The notes beneath the pieces are model-generated. The model was not told where the DNA came from. It did not search any database and saw nothing but the letters and a program-made list of their open reading frames with translations. A stretch of 64,000 bases of DNA from Sipunculus nudus. Its lineage: Eukaryota > Annelida > Sipuncula > Golfingiida > Sipunculidae. How positions within the stretch are numbered: the stretch's first letter is position 1; each line of letters starts with the position of its first letter. The position numbers and the translations under genes are program-made. Positions 19,680-28,717 of the stretch are shown here, piece after piece. The DNA is taken from assembly GCA_026874595.1 (NCBI GenBank), contig CM049310.1, forward strand, positions 42,595,558-42,659,557, given 5' to 3'.

Positions 19680-20335
19680 CCCGGGGGCGAGGCCCCCACC
19701 ACGGGTCTTCCATATAGTTCCTTATGGGGGCCTCGCCCCCAGTGTATATTCTTTTTAGGGATCGATCCCCCATAAAATATTATTCCCGGGGGCGAGGCCC
19801 CCACCACGGGCCTTCCATGTAATTCCTTATGGGGGCCTCGCCCCCTGTGTATATTCTTTGTAGGGATCGATCCAACATAAAGTATTATCCCCTGGGGGCG
19901 AGGCCCCCACCACGGGCCTTCCATGTAATTCCTTATGGGGGCCTCGCCCCCAGTGTATATTCTTTGTAGGGATCGATCCCACATAAAATATTATTCCCGG
20001 GGGCGAGGCCCCCACCACGATCCTTCCATGTAATTCCTTATGGGGGCCTCGCCCCCTGTGTGTATTCTTTTTAGGGATCGATCCCCCATAAAGTATTATC
20101 CCCTGGGGGCGAGGCCCCCACCACGGGCCCTCCATGTAATTCCTTATGGGGGCCTCGCCCCCTGTGTGTATTCTTTTTAGGGATCGATCCCCCATAAAGT
20201 ATTATCCCCTGGGGGCGAGGCCCCCACCACGGGCCCTCCATGTAATTCCTTATGGGGGCCTCGCCCCCTGTGTGTATTCTTTTTAGGGATCGATCCCCCA
20301 TAAAGTATTATCCCCTGGGGGCGAGGCCCCCACCA
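19680..20335. repeat. 106-bp tandem repeats, right array (6 copies, inverted)
   Basis: This is the reverse complement of the left array, with ATCGATCC words near 19758, 19864, 19969, 20074, 20180 and 20286. Copies differ by a few substitutions (CTTTTTAGGG versus CTTTGTAGGG), and neighbouring copies at 20074-20286 are the most alike, which suggests recent local amplification. Confidence 0.9.
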
Positions 20336-20499
20336 CGACCCCTGTGGAGAAACCTCTATAGGGGCCTCGGCCCCAGGGGAGACTCTGTGGTGATCGGAAC
20401 GATCCCATTGTGCTTTGACATGCGTTGCACACCGTTGGCTTTCCCAGTACCGATGATACCCGACGATCACTCTTTAACCATTCACATCCGTATACGAAC

Positions 20500-20720
20500 C
20501 CGATCCCACTCACAACTCCCCTGTTCCCCCCCCCCCCCGGCGACCCCTGCTGACCTTTCACCTCCGACCCGATCCCACTCACAACTCCCCTGTTCTCCCC
20601 CCCCCGGCGACCCCTGCTGACCTTTCACCTTCGACCCGATCCCATCCAGAACTCCCCTGTTCTCCCCCCCGGCGACCCCTGTTCACCTTTCACATCCGAC
20701 CTCGTCGACCCCAACCGACC
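20500..20720. repeat. C-rich minisatellite, right arm
   Basis: Three units of about 68 bp contain CGATCCCA, AACTCCCCTGTTC, a C run, GGCGACCCCTG and ACCTTTCAC. It is the counterpart of the left-arm G-rich minisatellite. Confidence 0.7.
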
Positions 20721-21703
20721 TTTCACACCCAACCGACCTACAACTGGTCCACTTCTGACTTGAACCACACAACCGACCCCAGGCCCACAACTCTATTACT
20801 TCTTGGCATAAGGCAGAGGGAGGGGCCGCCCCCTCCCCCCCTCAAGTCCCCCCCTCCCCCACAGGGGAGCCGTCTGGGACCCAAAAGCGCCCATAGAGCG
20901 CTCTCAACTGATAGTATAATAGACTCGGCCTGCTTATATAGTAGGGTTGTGGACACATTGAAAACTTTGGTGTGCGGCAGATTTTACGTTTGTGCAAGAT
21001 GTACGCGCAAACTGGAAAAGATATCGCAAATGTCACTCGTTGAACGCTTTAAGCATATTTTTCCGAAGATTTTAGCACATATTTCGTAAATGTTGTGTAG
21101 ACCGTTGTCCGGCAAGTGGCCATTTTGTGTTGCTGACCAATATGTTGGCGTCAGTATCGCCACCTGCCGACGACCAGTGGAACTATATCAGATAGACAAC
21201 AGATTTATCAAGTTGAAGGAACACAAATGTAACAAACATGTTCCCAAGCTACTAACGTTCATGTATAAATCTCTTGTGTATCATACTATAATTCACGGGA
21301 ATCTGTTTGTCTGTCTGTCTGTCCGGATTCTTTCGCACGCTAGGGATTGCACGGTCGTCAAACTTCGTGGGAGGGTGCATCTTGGTCCGGGGAAAGAACG
21401 AGTTTATATTTTTTAGGCGTTTGGTAAAGAAATGGCCTCAAAATCGATAAAATTATTCTGGGTTTAATACCTGCGGTGTGCCATGGCCATTCTCACATAG
21501 TGCTTCCTCATAATTTAAGAAATGTGTGCATGCAGGTACAGATATGGGTATACTCTAGTTAATTCTAAAGAGTACATATGATTTGCCCTGTAACTTAATA
21601 TCTTCCAAATTATAGCAAATATATATTCATGAGTGTTCATGGATTCCGTAGTCCAGCACGGTGGTGTATATTTTAATACATTTGAAGTCAATGCCAACTG
21701 TGG

Positions 21704-21777
21704 GGCCGGTTAGCTCAGTTGGTTAGAGTGTTGTGCTGATAACGCAAAGGTCGCGGGTTCGACCCCCGTACTGGCCA
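21704..21777 (+). tRNA. tRNA-Ile (GAT)
   Basis: The acceptor stem GGCCGGT/ACTGGCC has one wobble. The D arm is GCTC...GAGT, the anticodon stem TTGTG/CGCAA surrounds loop CTGATAA (anticodon GAT), and the T arm is GCGGG-TTCGACC-CCCGT. The body is that of a eukaryotic tRNA-Ile. Animal nuclear tRNA-Ile normally has AAT, so a GAT gene is unusual and may be a variant copy or pseudogene. Confidence 0.88.
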
Positions 21778-22332
21778 CGTATTCTTTTTGGTTTTAAGCC
21801 ACATTCATCCATTTTTATTCTTTCATTTCCTACCCAGGTACACAGCAGTTTATCAAAGAAAGTAAACTATTTTCTGTTGTTTATACATATCGAACAAAAT
21901 TGAAATGGCCTTAGCAAACTGCAGGGACACATATACTTTAGTCTCTTACACGGGCATATGATGGCGCTCCTGCACCCAACAATATTGATTAAGATATAGA
22001 CTGGTACCCCGCTCTATTGTGGCACCGCTGCTCTAGGCCAATCATAGAGACGGGCGTACAACGCCATCTTTTGTACCCTTGGCAGACTGGTACCAACCCA
22101 AGTATATATTATATATGATTAAAAAATAAGCATTTTCGTTTGCTCAAATAAGTTACCAAAAGTTGGACGTATATTAAATGTGACATTAATAATTACATTA
22201 ATAGAGATTAATGATAAATCACTGCTCCGTACAGGTATCGTTTGTCATCACGCTGCCAACTGTCTAGACCCCAAGTAAACAATTGAAGTAAACAATATGT
22301 ATTACTGGGATTAAAGGCATTTATATAGGTCG
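21778..22332. other. AT-rich non-coding stretch
   Basis: No gene is seen. Near 21998-22100 a GACTGGTACC word occurs twice around a short GC-richer stretch, possibly a small decayed mobile element. The rest is simple AT-rich sequence of host character. Confidence 0.5.
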
Positions 22333-22502
22333 TCTGTGACGTCATACTTTCCATCAGCCAATCAAATCAAGGAACAGTACCTGCTCATGATAAAATGAGA
22401 AACTCACGTACACAAAGCATGTAGTCCCTGTGGCGCAATCGGTAGCGCTTCCGGCTTTTAATCGGGAGGTTGGTGGTTCGAGCCCACCCAGGGACGTTAT
22501 AC
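22333..22502 (+). repeat. Dispersed tRNA cassette, copy 2
   Basis: Same 170-bp unit as at 18030-18199, here outside the palindrome. The upstream flank (TGTGACGTCATACTTTCC, AGCCAATCAAATCAAGG) and the trailing GTTATAC are conserved. The tRNA part has more substitutions than copy 1 relative to a standard tRNA-Asn. Confidence 0.75.
22424..22495 (+). tRNA. tRNA-Asn-like body with Lys anticodon TTT
   Basis: Acceptor, D and T arms are identical or nearly so to the tRNA-Asn at 18121, but the anticodon loop reads CTTTTAA, giving anticodon TTT (Lys). The anticodon stem TCCGG/TCGGG needs two wobble pairs. It is either a pseudogene or an anticodon-switched tRNA. A scanner would probably name it tRNA-Lys from the anticodon alone. 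Confidence 0.75.
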
Positions 22503-22965
22503 ATGTTTTTATATCCCCTATACCATCCATACAGCGGCCCCTGTTGGTCATCTTGTACAACATATTTTGTACGAATTAGACCAATACGGTTCTATTCATT
22601 CATCACCACTTGTTTTGTGCTTTTTCCGCTACAACAATCAGCCCTTCCAGTGCGCAGAAGGATAATTACAAAGTGCATGTTTATATATCGGTTATTGTTC
22701 GCCGTGTCCGGCTCCACAATATGATGTTGATCAGGATAATGTTCATTGTATCATGTACGACAAATGGAACGGGAATGGGATGGGTTCAGATCGGACACAT
22801 ATTATGTTCATTGGCGTGTAATGTCATTTAAACAGCGCAAGCTATTGAACGCACCCTCACACCCTTCCCCCCACACACACAAACACATTCAGGTAGGCAT
22901 GTTACAGTGAATCGGTGAATCAATCAGTGACATCACAATAAACAAAACGGAGATGAAACTTACAT
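22503..22965. other. Right edge of host-like block
   Basis: No supportable gene is seen. The stretch has a short C/A-rich run at 22866-22882 and AT-rich sequence, and leads into the 3' end of the helicase gene. Confidence 0.5.
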
Positions 22966-22971
22966 TTTATT
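22966..22971 (-). terminator. Poly(A) signal of the helicase gene
   Basis: TTTATT on the plus strand is AATAAA on the minus strand, 28 nt after the helicase stop at 22999. Confidence 0.6.
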
Positions 22972-22998
22972 CGACAATAAACACATCATACATAATTA

Positions 22999-25900
22999 CT
23001 AAACTGCATGAGTTGTGTTGGGGTGTAAAAGTATATACAGCAATCCCAGATGAGGGAAAAAAGCGCAACGACGGCGGAACATGTTACACGACACATAAAG
23101 TTCACGGCTGGCACGGGAGATAGCGACGTAAGGTGTCCTGAGGTCTCCGCACATGCCGTCACTTACAGAGACGGCCACCCGCTGGTATGTGTGACCTTGA
23201 GATTTGGTTACAGTCACGGCCGTCTGCGAAACCATGGGGACGCGGAATGACGAGTGCAATGCGAAACGGGGCACGTCGATTTCTGGTTCTGTGATGTACT
23301 CTTCAGATGACGGTAATGCGAGGCCGACCCAACCCGTCTCTTCGGAACACACCACCGCGCACCGCAGCTCGAACTTGTCGCCTGAGGAACGCACGGCTTT
23401 TACGAAACGGGGCAGGGTCGACTTTTCGTAAGGCTGGTAATTAAGGGCGTCGAACGGAGAATCGGCGGGTATGGTCCTGCTCCCGAGCACGGTGACTACT
23501 TCGGCTGTATCTAATACCTGGTTCGGTATCACGTACCGCTGGTCGACAGCTCCCAGGCCTTTGTCCGCCGAGCCTTCCGGTTCTGTGAGGCACGTTAGAC
23601 CCAGGTGCACCTCACATTCGGAGATGTCCGGGTATTCGTCAGCGGCACGCATGTATGTTGTGCTGAGATCGGACACCAGCGTGTTCAGGTAGTCAAAGTC
23701 CGTGGCAGGGTCGGGAGCATCTGCAGAAGCATCTACGTCGAAACGGCTAATGGTTTCGTCAACACATTCACCTTCTTGCCCGAGTGAGTGTTTGGCCATG
23801 AATCGGTCAGCCACCCCCTTGTCGGACAGCAGGCTGTACAGGGCCTCGTATGCTCCTTGCAGGATGGCACAAACGAACGGTGTGTGGGCAGGGAGGAAGG
23901 ACAGGCACATCCTGGGTAGCGCCGTTCTCATCAGCAAGCGGAAAGGTCCCTTGAACCCTGTCAGCACGAACTGACATGCCCGCCGACATACAGCGGGCTT
24001 GCCGACCGGCAGGGTGTGCTTACACATGAGAACTCTGTATCTTTGAGGGAGCAAGGGGTCTGTCTGTCTCGCGTCCGGACGGGGGGTTTCCTTTTCCCGT
24101 ACTTTGTGGCCGTTTACCGGGCCTTGGCTGTCCGTGAAGTTTTCTGGTGCCGGGTCGTCCGTGACTTCCCAAGTGTCCTTTGTCGCCTTTGGCCGCAGTA
24201 TGTGGTTGTCTTCTCTCTTCCTGTCGGGTGGAGGGTAGTATTCGCCTTCTGGCTCGTACACTTTTCCACCCGCGAAATAATGCACAGACTCACTCGTGTA
24301 CTCGAACCCAAACAGGTTCGGGGCGTGTGTGTATAGTGAGTCTATGAACGAATCGAGTGAGGTTAACACCAGCCCCGTTTCGGTAACCATCGGGGCCATT
24401 TGGTGATCGGACCCCCAGTTCAGACCGACTGACGTGGAGCTGTTTTCCTTGTCTCCCGGAGGCTGTGCACCCGAGTTAGGTAGGGCTCGTTTTGCCCACG
24501 CGTCACGAAACATGTCGTCCACCCTCCGGTTATCCTGCTTCTCACGTAACGGTCGTCGACGTTTCCTGCCCGGCATCCGCTGTTCTCTGAACTGCGCCTG
24601 CAAAACGGACAGGTACGCGATCGCGTCGTGGACGTTCAGGAAAACCCATATGCCCAAATCGGCGGATTCCATAGTTTGTTTGCAACGTTTGTCATACTCT
24701 GCGACTTCGTCGTTACTGGCGAATATTCTGATGCAGCCTGTGAGGTCTGTCGCGGTGCCGTCCGCGGTTGTGTCCAGGCTCATTGGTTCCTCTACCACGT
24801 GGGACGGCACCACGTGTTTGTCCAACAGACGGATGGTGTCGGGGTCCCTTATGCCGTAGTGAAGGTCGTAAAGGAGTTCGCTTATTTCCAAGTGGCACCT
24901 TTTGTTGACGTGCATCACGACGGTGTGATTTGGTTCGTACACGCCGGTGGCCTTGGCGATGATAGGGACGTTGCAAACATGCTGCAGCATGCTGACGGCC
25001 GGCACTCGGTTCGCCACGGGTCCCATACCGTCTGACCGTATAGCCGTCGACTGGCTTTCTGAACCCAGTAAAATGAAAACCAGAGGTTTCTCGTGGTAGA
25101 TCCCAAGACGGCACGCCGCGTACCGATACAAGAAAGCGTATGTATATAAGTTGTAGCTGCTGGCCATCCCCGCCTCGTCCACTAGCACGACGTTACTGCT
25201 GCAAATTTGAGGGAAATCAAACCGGAAACTAGACTGTAACCATGGCATGTCCACCCGTTTCAACCCCATGTTCGCCATGCATGTGAAGTCCCTGTGTTGT
25301 TGATCCTTCTTGTTACACCGCCCCTGCGTAGCGCCACTGCGAAGAGGTTTACTGGACGACACCTGACCGGCCAATTTTACCGCGGGATCGAAGCCGGGAC
25401 GCATGCGGGACCGTGGCTGTATTATTTTCCTGCCTTTGACGTACGATACCTTGTTCCCGTGCCGGGCCACAGTGTCGTCTTCCCTTTCAAATGCCTCGGC
25501 GTAGCGAGCCCATTCCGTACCCAGCGCCGTTTCTATCCTTTTAAGTTTCATTTTAAGGTTGTCGAACTGAGACCGGAAATTCCTGTGGTCTGTAAGAATC
25601 CCGTCCAGCTGGGCTTCTGCGAAGGAGGTAGGGTTCAAAGTCGAAGCCGGCTCACGGGGTTCTGCTTCACGGCAGTTGTACATCAACTGCAATTTCGCTA
25701 ACGTCCCGACGCGCCCCACTTGGTGTGACTTCAGAGCGTTGTGGAGGTTGGTCACGGAGGCGTTTCCGGCGGCGGTGCACACCATATGTGTGTTGGCGGT
25801 GAGGATGTCCACCAGCGTGCTTTTACCCGCGCCGGCCGGGCCCGTCACGACGTAACAGCGGAAATGTACGGGAGTGAAAGAACCAGGCGTCGCCGGAACG

Positions 25901-26178
25901 GTAGGGTCCGCCGCCCGGCGGAGGATCTCCCATTTGCAACGTTCTGCTTCGTCGGGTATCAAGGCCTGGTTCGGGTCGAATATAGAACTGGGGAACGGCC
26001 ATGTCATATGTTCCAGTTGATGGAGCCATTTTTCTGTCTCGTACGGCGGCGACGGGCGCTGCATCCACGTTGGCACGGGGACGCGGTGTTGCTCGGTGCG
26101 AATCGACTCGGCCAAGTTGTCCGCTATACTTGTTGTTGTCAGAATGAGTCTCTCACGTTTATCTTCTGTCAAAGCCAT
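22999..26178 (-). CDS. Helicase-primase helicase subunit (UL5-like, SF1)
   Basis: A 1059-aa protein starting at an ATG. Superfamily 1 helicase motifs appear in order: Walker A GPAGAGKS at residues 113-120, Walker B VLVDEAG near 330, a motif-III-like LLGSESQS near 370, TVTKSQGHTY near 989 and YVAISRASRELY near 1017. Motif choice and length fit the helicase subunit of the herpesvirus helicase-primase, slightly longer than UL5 (about 880 aa). It would unwind DNA at the replication fork in the nucleus. A large low-similarity insertion lies between the central and C-terminal motifs. A TTTTATTTTG element on the minus strand, about 50 nt upstream of the ATG, may act as promoter. Confidence 0.9.
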   Translation of the reverse strand: MALTEDKRERLILTTTSIADNLAESIRTEQHRVPVPTWMQRPSPPYETEKWLHQLEHMTWPFPSSIFDPNQALIPDEAERCKWEILRRAADPTVPATPGSFTPVHFRCYVVTGPAGAGKSTLVDILTANTHMVCTAAGNASVTNLHNALKSHQVGRVGTLAKLQLMYNCREAEPREPASTLNPTSFAEAQLDGILTDHRNFRSQFDNLKMKLKRIETALGTEWARYAEAFEREDDTVARHGNKVSYVKGRKIIQPRSRMRPGFDPAVKLAGQVSSSKPLRSGATQGRCNKKDQQHRDFTCMANMGLKRVDMPWLQSSFRFDFPQICSSNVVLVDEAGMASSYNLYTYAFLYRYAACRLGIYHEKPLVFILLGSESQSTAIRSDGMGPVANRVPAVSMLQHVCNVPIIAKATGVYEPNHTVVMHVNKRCHLEISELLYDLHYGIRDPDTIRLLDKHVVPSHVVEEPMSLDTTADGTATDLTGCIRIFASNDEVAEYDKRCKQTMESADLGIWVFLNVHDAIAYLSVLQAQFREQRMPGRKRRRPLREKQDNRRVDDMFRDAWAKRALPNSGAQPPGDKENSSTSVGLNWGSDHQMAPMVTETGLVLTSLDSFIDSLYTHAPNLFGFEYTSESVHYFAGGKVYEPEGEYYPPPDRKREDNHILRPKATKDTWEVTDDPAPENFTDSQGPVNGHKVREKETPRPDARQTDPLLPQRYRVLMCKHTLPVGKPAVCRRACQFVLTGFKGPFRLLMRTALPRMCLSFLPAHTPFVCAILQGAYEALYSLLSDKGVADRFMAKHSLGQEGECVDETISRFDVDASADAPDPATDFDYLNTLVSDLSTTYMRAADEYPDISECEVHLGLTCLTEPEGSADKGLGAVDQRYVIPNQVLDTAEVVTVLGSRTIPADSPFDALNYQPYEKSTLPRFVKAVRSSGDKFELRCAVVCSEETGWVGLALPSSEEYITEPEIDVPRFALHSSFRVPMVSQTAVTVTKSQGHTYQRVAVSVSDGMCGDLRTPYVAISRASRELYVSCNMFRRRCAFFPHLGLLYILLHPNTTHAV

Positions 26179-26381
26179 CTGTCAAAGATGTCTGTTCGTG
26201 TACAATATGCGCAGGAGGGAGCTCAAAATAAAATGTTAGGATGGCGTGCCCTGTGTCAGGTCAGACTGCTTAAAAGTGGTGCACTGACTCACCTCGAGGC
26301 GGGAGCATGACTGATTAGGGTAATCGGGAGCCCCTGTGTTATATATGTTATATACAGTCACGTGACATATGCGCGCGCCAT

Positions 26382-28583
26382 TCAAAAACTGGATGCGGCT
26401 GGGGGCTTCAACATCTTATCCAATAACTTCAGCCTATCTGTCACAACCTTTGACAGTGCTGGCTCTTTTTCAGCGGACGGTTCCCGTTCGGCCTCTACGG
26501 TGTCTGCTGGTTTACCGCGTGGTTTATCCCTGCCGGTTTGGCCACCCTCTGTAGGGGTGTCAGATGTGACAGCGGAGGAGACCTGTGGTTCACCTGACGC
26601 AACGTCACCTCTGTCACGTCTGTTTTGCTCTACGACATCTGCGATACCCCGAACAAGTTCTTGCAGTAACGCGCGACTGTCACGGCCGTCTTTTTGGTCA
26701 CCCGCCGTAGTCTCAATAGACGGGGGATGGGCAGGAGCATGTGCTGCGGCTGGCTGAACGGAAGGTTGACTGGCTTGAAACGTGTGAGGTGGGTGGGCAG
26801 GGTGAACGTTTGTGTGAACGTGTGTTGTCAGTTTTTCCACCGTCTCCTGCAGTGTTTTAACGGTGGACTCGAGCCCGGCAGGGGAAAAAACGGACGCTCT
26901 TTGCGTTTCTGGGGATTTCAACATATCAAGCCCGGAGTGGCCACCAGTGTCCGACGTGCGTGCGTGGTTGTGATGCGCGGCTTCTTGTTCCGTTTTATCA
27001 TCAGCTCTTGACGATGACCCTGTCCTTCTGTCCGCGATATGCTGTTTACCGTTATCACCGTAAAAATAATAATGCACGGTGGAGGGTTGCTGCTGCGTGT
27101 GCGGCGTTTGTACCGTGTGCCTGTCGAACCCGGTCGTGCTGCCGTCACTCGCAAAGTGTGGGGGCGGCGCCACAGGTGCTTGCGGGTACAACGGTGTCGC
27201 GGGTGGCTGATAGGGCGAGAAGCGCGCTGATGCGTAATGCCCTGGTTGGAAGACGGGCCCTGCGTTCGTCGGCGAACCCGGCCACCAGACCCCGGACCCT
27301 GGCGCATAAGCTGACGGCTGCGTTTGTGTTCCGACCGTCGGGGATGCGTAACCGAAAGAACCGTGCGGCCATGGTGCAGCCTGAATCTGCACAGGCGCTT
27401 CCGCATCGACCCGGCCGTACTTAGATTTCAACCTTTGCAGTAGTTCTTCTTGACCCGTTATCCACTCCTTCATGTCCGCTGTTAACTGCCCGGAACCGTT
27501 AGGGGTTACTGGCGCGTTACTGTTTGATGATGACATGTCTGCGGCCAGTCGTTCGGGGTTTCCGGAACTGCCTTCCACTACGGTCAAGGTCGATTTGCCC
27601 CTGTCTGAAAGATTGATCGGATCGGTGGCGTCAGAATGTTCCTGTTCATCACAAATACACGTTTGTGGTGAAGCTGGTTCCAGCGGCGTTTGTGGTGAAG
27701 CTGGTTCCAGCGGTGTTAAGGTTTCAGCGTGCCCAGCGAGTGGACTGTCCGCACCATCGTCTGATTTGTTTTCAGCGTCAATAAATGTCGAAGCCAACCC
27801 CAGCTGTTCAAGTTCTTGTTTCTTGCATTGTTTGACCGTGAAAGGGTTCAGTGCTGCCCCCAAGAGCAGGTTATGCCAGGTGGGCACTGTGGTCTCGTCT
27901 GTGCTGAATGTCTCCTCTGGGAGGACACGCCCTTCAGCCTCTTTAATTATATCCCTGTACAGTTCCGGGCTCAGGCCGAGGTGTTCGAACAGGTTCTCGT
28001 TTTCAGTGTGCTCATAATCCTGTTCGTCCAAATGCAGACTTGTGCAGTACATGGCAAGGCAGCCTGCACGGGCGTTGTTCATCGTCAACGAAACGTGGTT
28101 CAGGAAGTCCGGTCCGGCAGCAATCTCCAGGTCCTCCTTAGTCGGACAACCCTGTTCTGAAAACGTGTCTGACAACTTCAGTGAGGACAACGACACAGCG
28201 GGGAACAGCGCCCGCAGAAGGTCTTTCGTAGAAGCGTTTTCACGGTTTGCCGGTGATCTGTCCACAAAGTAGGGACACGCCCGTGTGAGCACACCCACGA
28301 ACCTCGGGTCCAACTGTATAACCCCAAACAGCCCGACGTCTGGGAGATGACGTATGTGGATCAAGCTCCCGACAGGGGGGGAGAGCCGGTCGTGTGTGAT
28401 GAACACGGGTTTGGTGCATGACGCGTTTCTGTTCACATCCTTCGGTGCATCTGAACTATCGTCCACCCCTAGTGATACGTGACGTAAGATGGCGTCTGAA
28501 AGACGGTATTTTCCCCGATCGGGTCCGTTTAACCTTTTCCAGACCTGGGGACATGTACTGGCTAAACAGCAAACTGCGAACAT
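26382..28583 (-). CDS. Capsid maturation protease and scaffold (assemblin, UL26-like)
   Basis: A 733-aa protein starting with ATG. Residues ~60-190 match the herpesvirus serine protease pattern: IHIRHLPDVGLFG with His79 (or His76), HVSLTMNN with Ser165, and TSLHLDEQ with His184. The Ser-His spacing of 19 equals that of the HSV enzyme. The remainder is Pro/Gln/His/Gly-rich scaffold with a coiled-coil stretch (SPAGLESTVKTLQETVEKL). It ends in KLLDKMLKPPAASSF, where scaffold proteins bind the major capsid protein. Met350 (about 27536) could start a nested scaffold-only product. It acts inside procapsids and would be followed by release cleavage near the C-terminus. Its location next to the capsid-size protein supports the call. 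Confidence 0.85.
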   Translation of the reverse strand: MFAVCCLASTCPQVWKRLNGPDRGKYRLSDAILRHVSLGVDDSSDAPKDVNRNASCTKPVFITHDRLSPPVGSLIHIRHLPDVGLFGVIQLDPRFVGVLTRACPYFVDRSPANRENASTKDLLRALFPAVSLSSLKLSDTFSEQGCPTKEDLEIAAGPDFLNHVSLTMNNARAGCLAMYCTSLHLDEQDYEHTENENLFEHLGLSPELYRDIIKEAEGRVLPEETFSTDETTVPTWHNLLLGAALNPFTVKQCKKQELEQLGLASTFIDAENKSDDGADSPLAGHAETLTPLEPASPQTPLEPASPQTCICDEQEHSDATDPINLSDRGKSTLTVVEGSSGNPERLAADMSSSNSNAPVTPNGSGQLTADMKEWITGQEELLQRLKSKYGRVDAEAPVQIQAAPWPHGSFGYASPTVGTQTQPSAYAPGSGVWWPGSPTNAGPVFQPGHYASARFSPYQPPATPLYPQAPVAPPPHFASDGSTTGFDRHTVQTPHTQQQPSTVHYYFYGDNGKQHIADRRTGSSSRADDKTEQEAAHHNHARTSDTGGHSGLDMLKSPETQRASVFSPAGLESTVKTLQETVEKLTTHVHTNVHPAHPPHTFQASQPSVQPAAAHAPAHPPSIETTAGDQKDGRDSRALLQELVRGIADVVEQNRRDRGDVASGEPQVSSAVTSDTPTEGGQTGRDKPRGKPADTVEAEREPSAEKEPALSKVVTDRLKLLDKMLKPPAASSF

Positions 28584-28717
28584 GTTTATGGTGCTCGTGT
28601 AATTATGTCACATGTCATGTGTCGTTGTCGTCTGGCGCTTGCACCGGGGTAAATAAACAGAGATGTTCTGTTATTCTTCGTGATGTATTTCGGCGGGAAG
28701 GGGTTACTGTCGTATAC

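Larger units (their letters stand above)
17795..21150. repeat. Giant imperfect palindrome (about 3.3 kb)
   Basis: The two halves are inverted copies. The outermost recognisable match is GCCGGACAACGGTCTACA near 17820 against its complement near 21100, preceded by weaker similarity. Moving inward, matching blocks are the CTATATAAACAGGCC region, GGGCGCTTTTGGGTCCCAGA, a G-rich/C-rich minisatellite, the ATCGGTACTGG...GTGCAACGCATG block, 106-bp repeats and a central hairpin near 19630. The left arm carries an extra 209 bp that includes a tRNA gene. The form is that of a foldback-type mobile element with very long terminal inverted repeats. No transposase is seen, and a replication-related palindrome cannot be excluded. 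Confidence 0.8.
17361..22960. other. 5.6-kb host-like block without viral genes
   Basis: No credible coding frame is present. The edges (17380-17760 and 21420-22330) are clearly more AT-rich than the viral genes, and the sequence carries eukaryotic tRNA genes, a duplicated tRNA cassette, a short TCTG run (21306-21321) and a giant palindrome. CA/TG-rich stretches occur at both ends (17517-17533, 22866-22886). A 9-bp word, CATTCAGGT, lies in the same orientation at 17534-17542 and 22887-22895. This looks like animal chromosomal or mobile DNA inside the viral gene order. It could be a genuine insertion, integration of the virus with rearrangement, or an assembly join. Confidence 0.6.

Noticed and set aside
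18820-20335. CRISPR-like array
   Set aside because: Units are fully repeated at 106 bp with no unique spacers, inverted around a centre, in a eukaryotic-virus context.
18579-20470. Several repeated 75-145-codon frames of type GGEAPIRNYMEG
   Set aside because: They are translations of the 106-bp repeats in several frames and on both strands; repeat artefacts, not genes.
21090-21416. 108-codon plus-strand frame right of the palindrome
   Set aside because: Low-complexity region with a TCTG repeat, host-like composition and no homologous feature.
17361-22960. Piggybac-like or other transposase linking the virus to a mobile element
   Set aside because: I looked for a long frame with transposase or integrase motifs in the block and found none.
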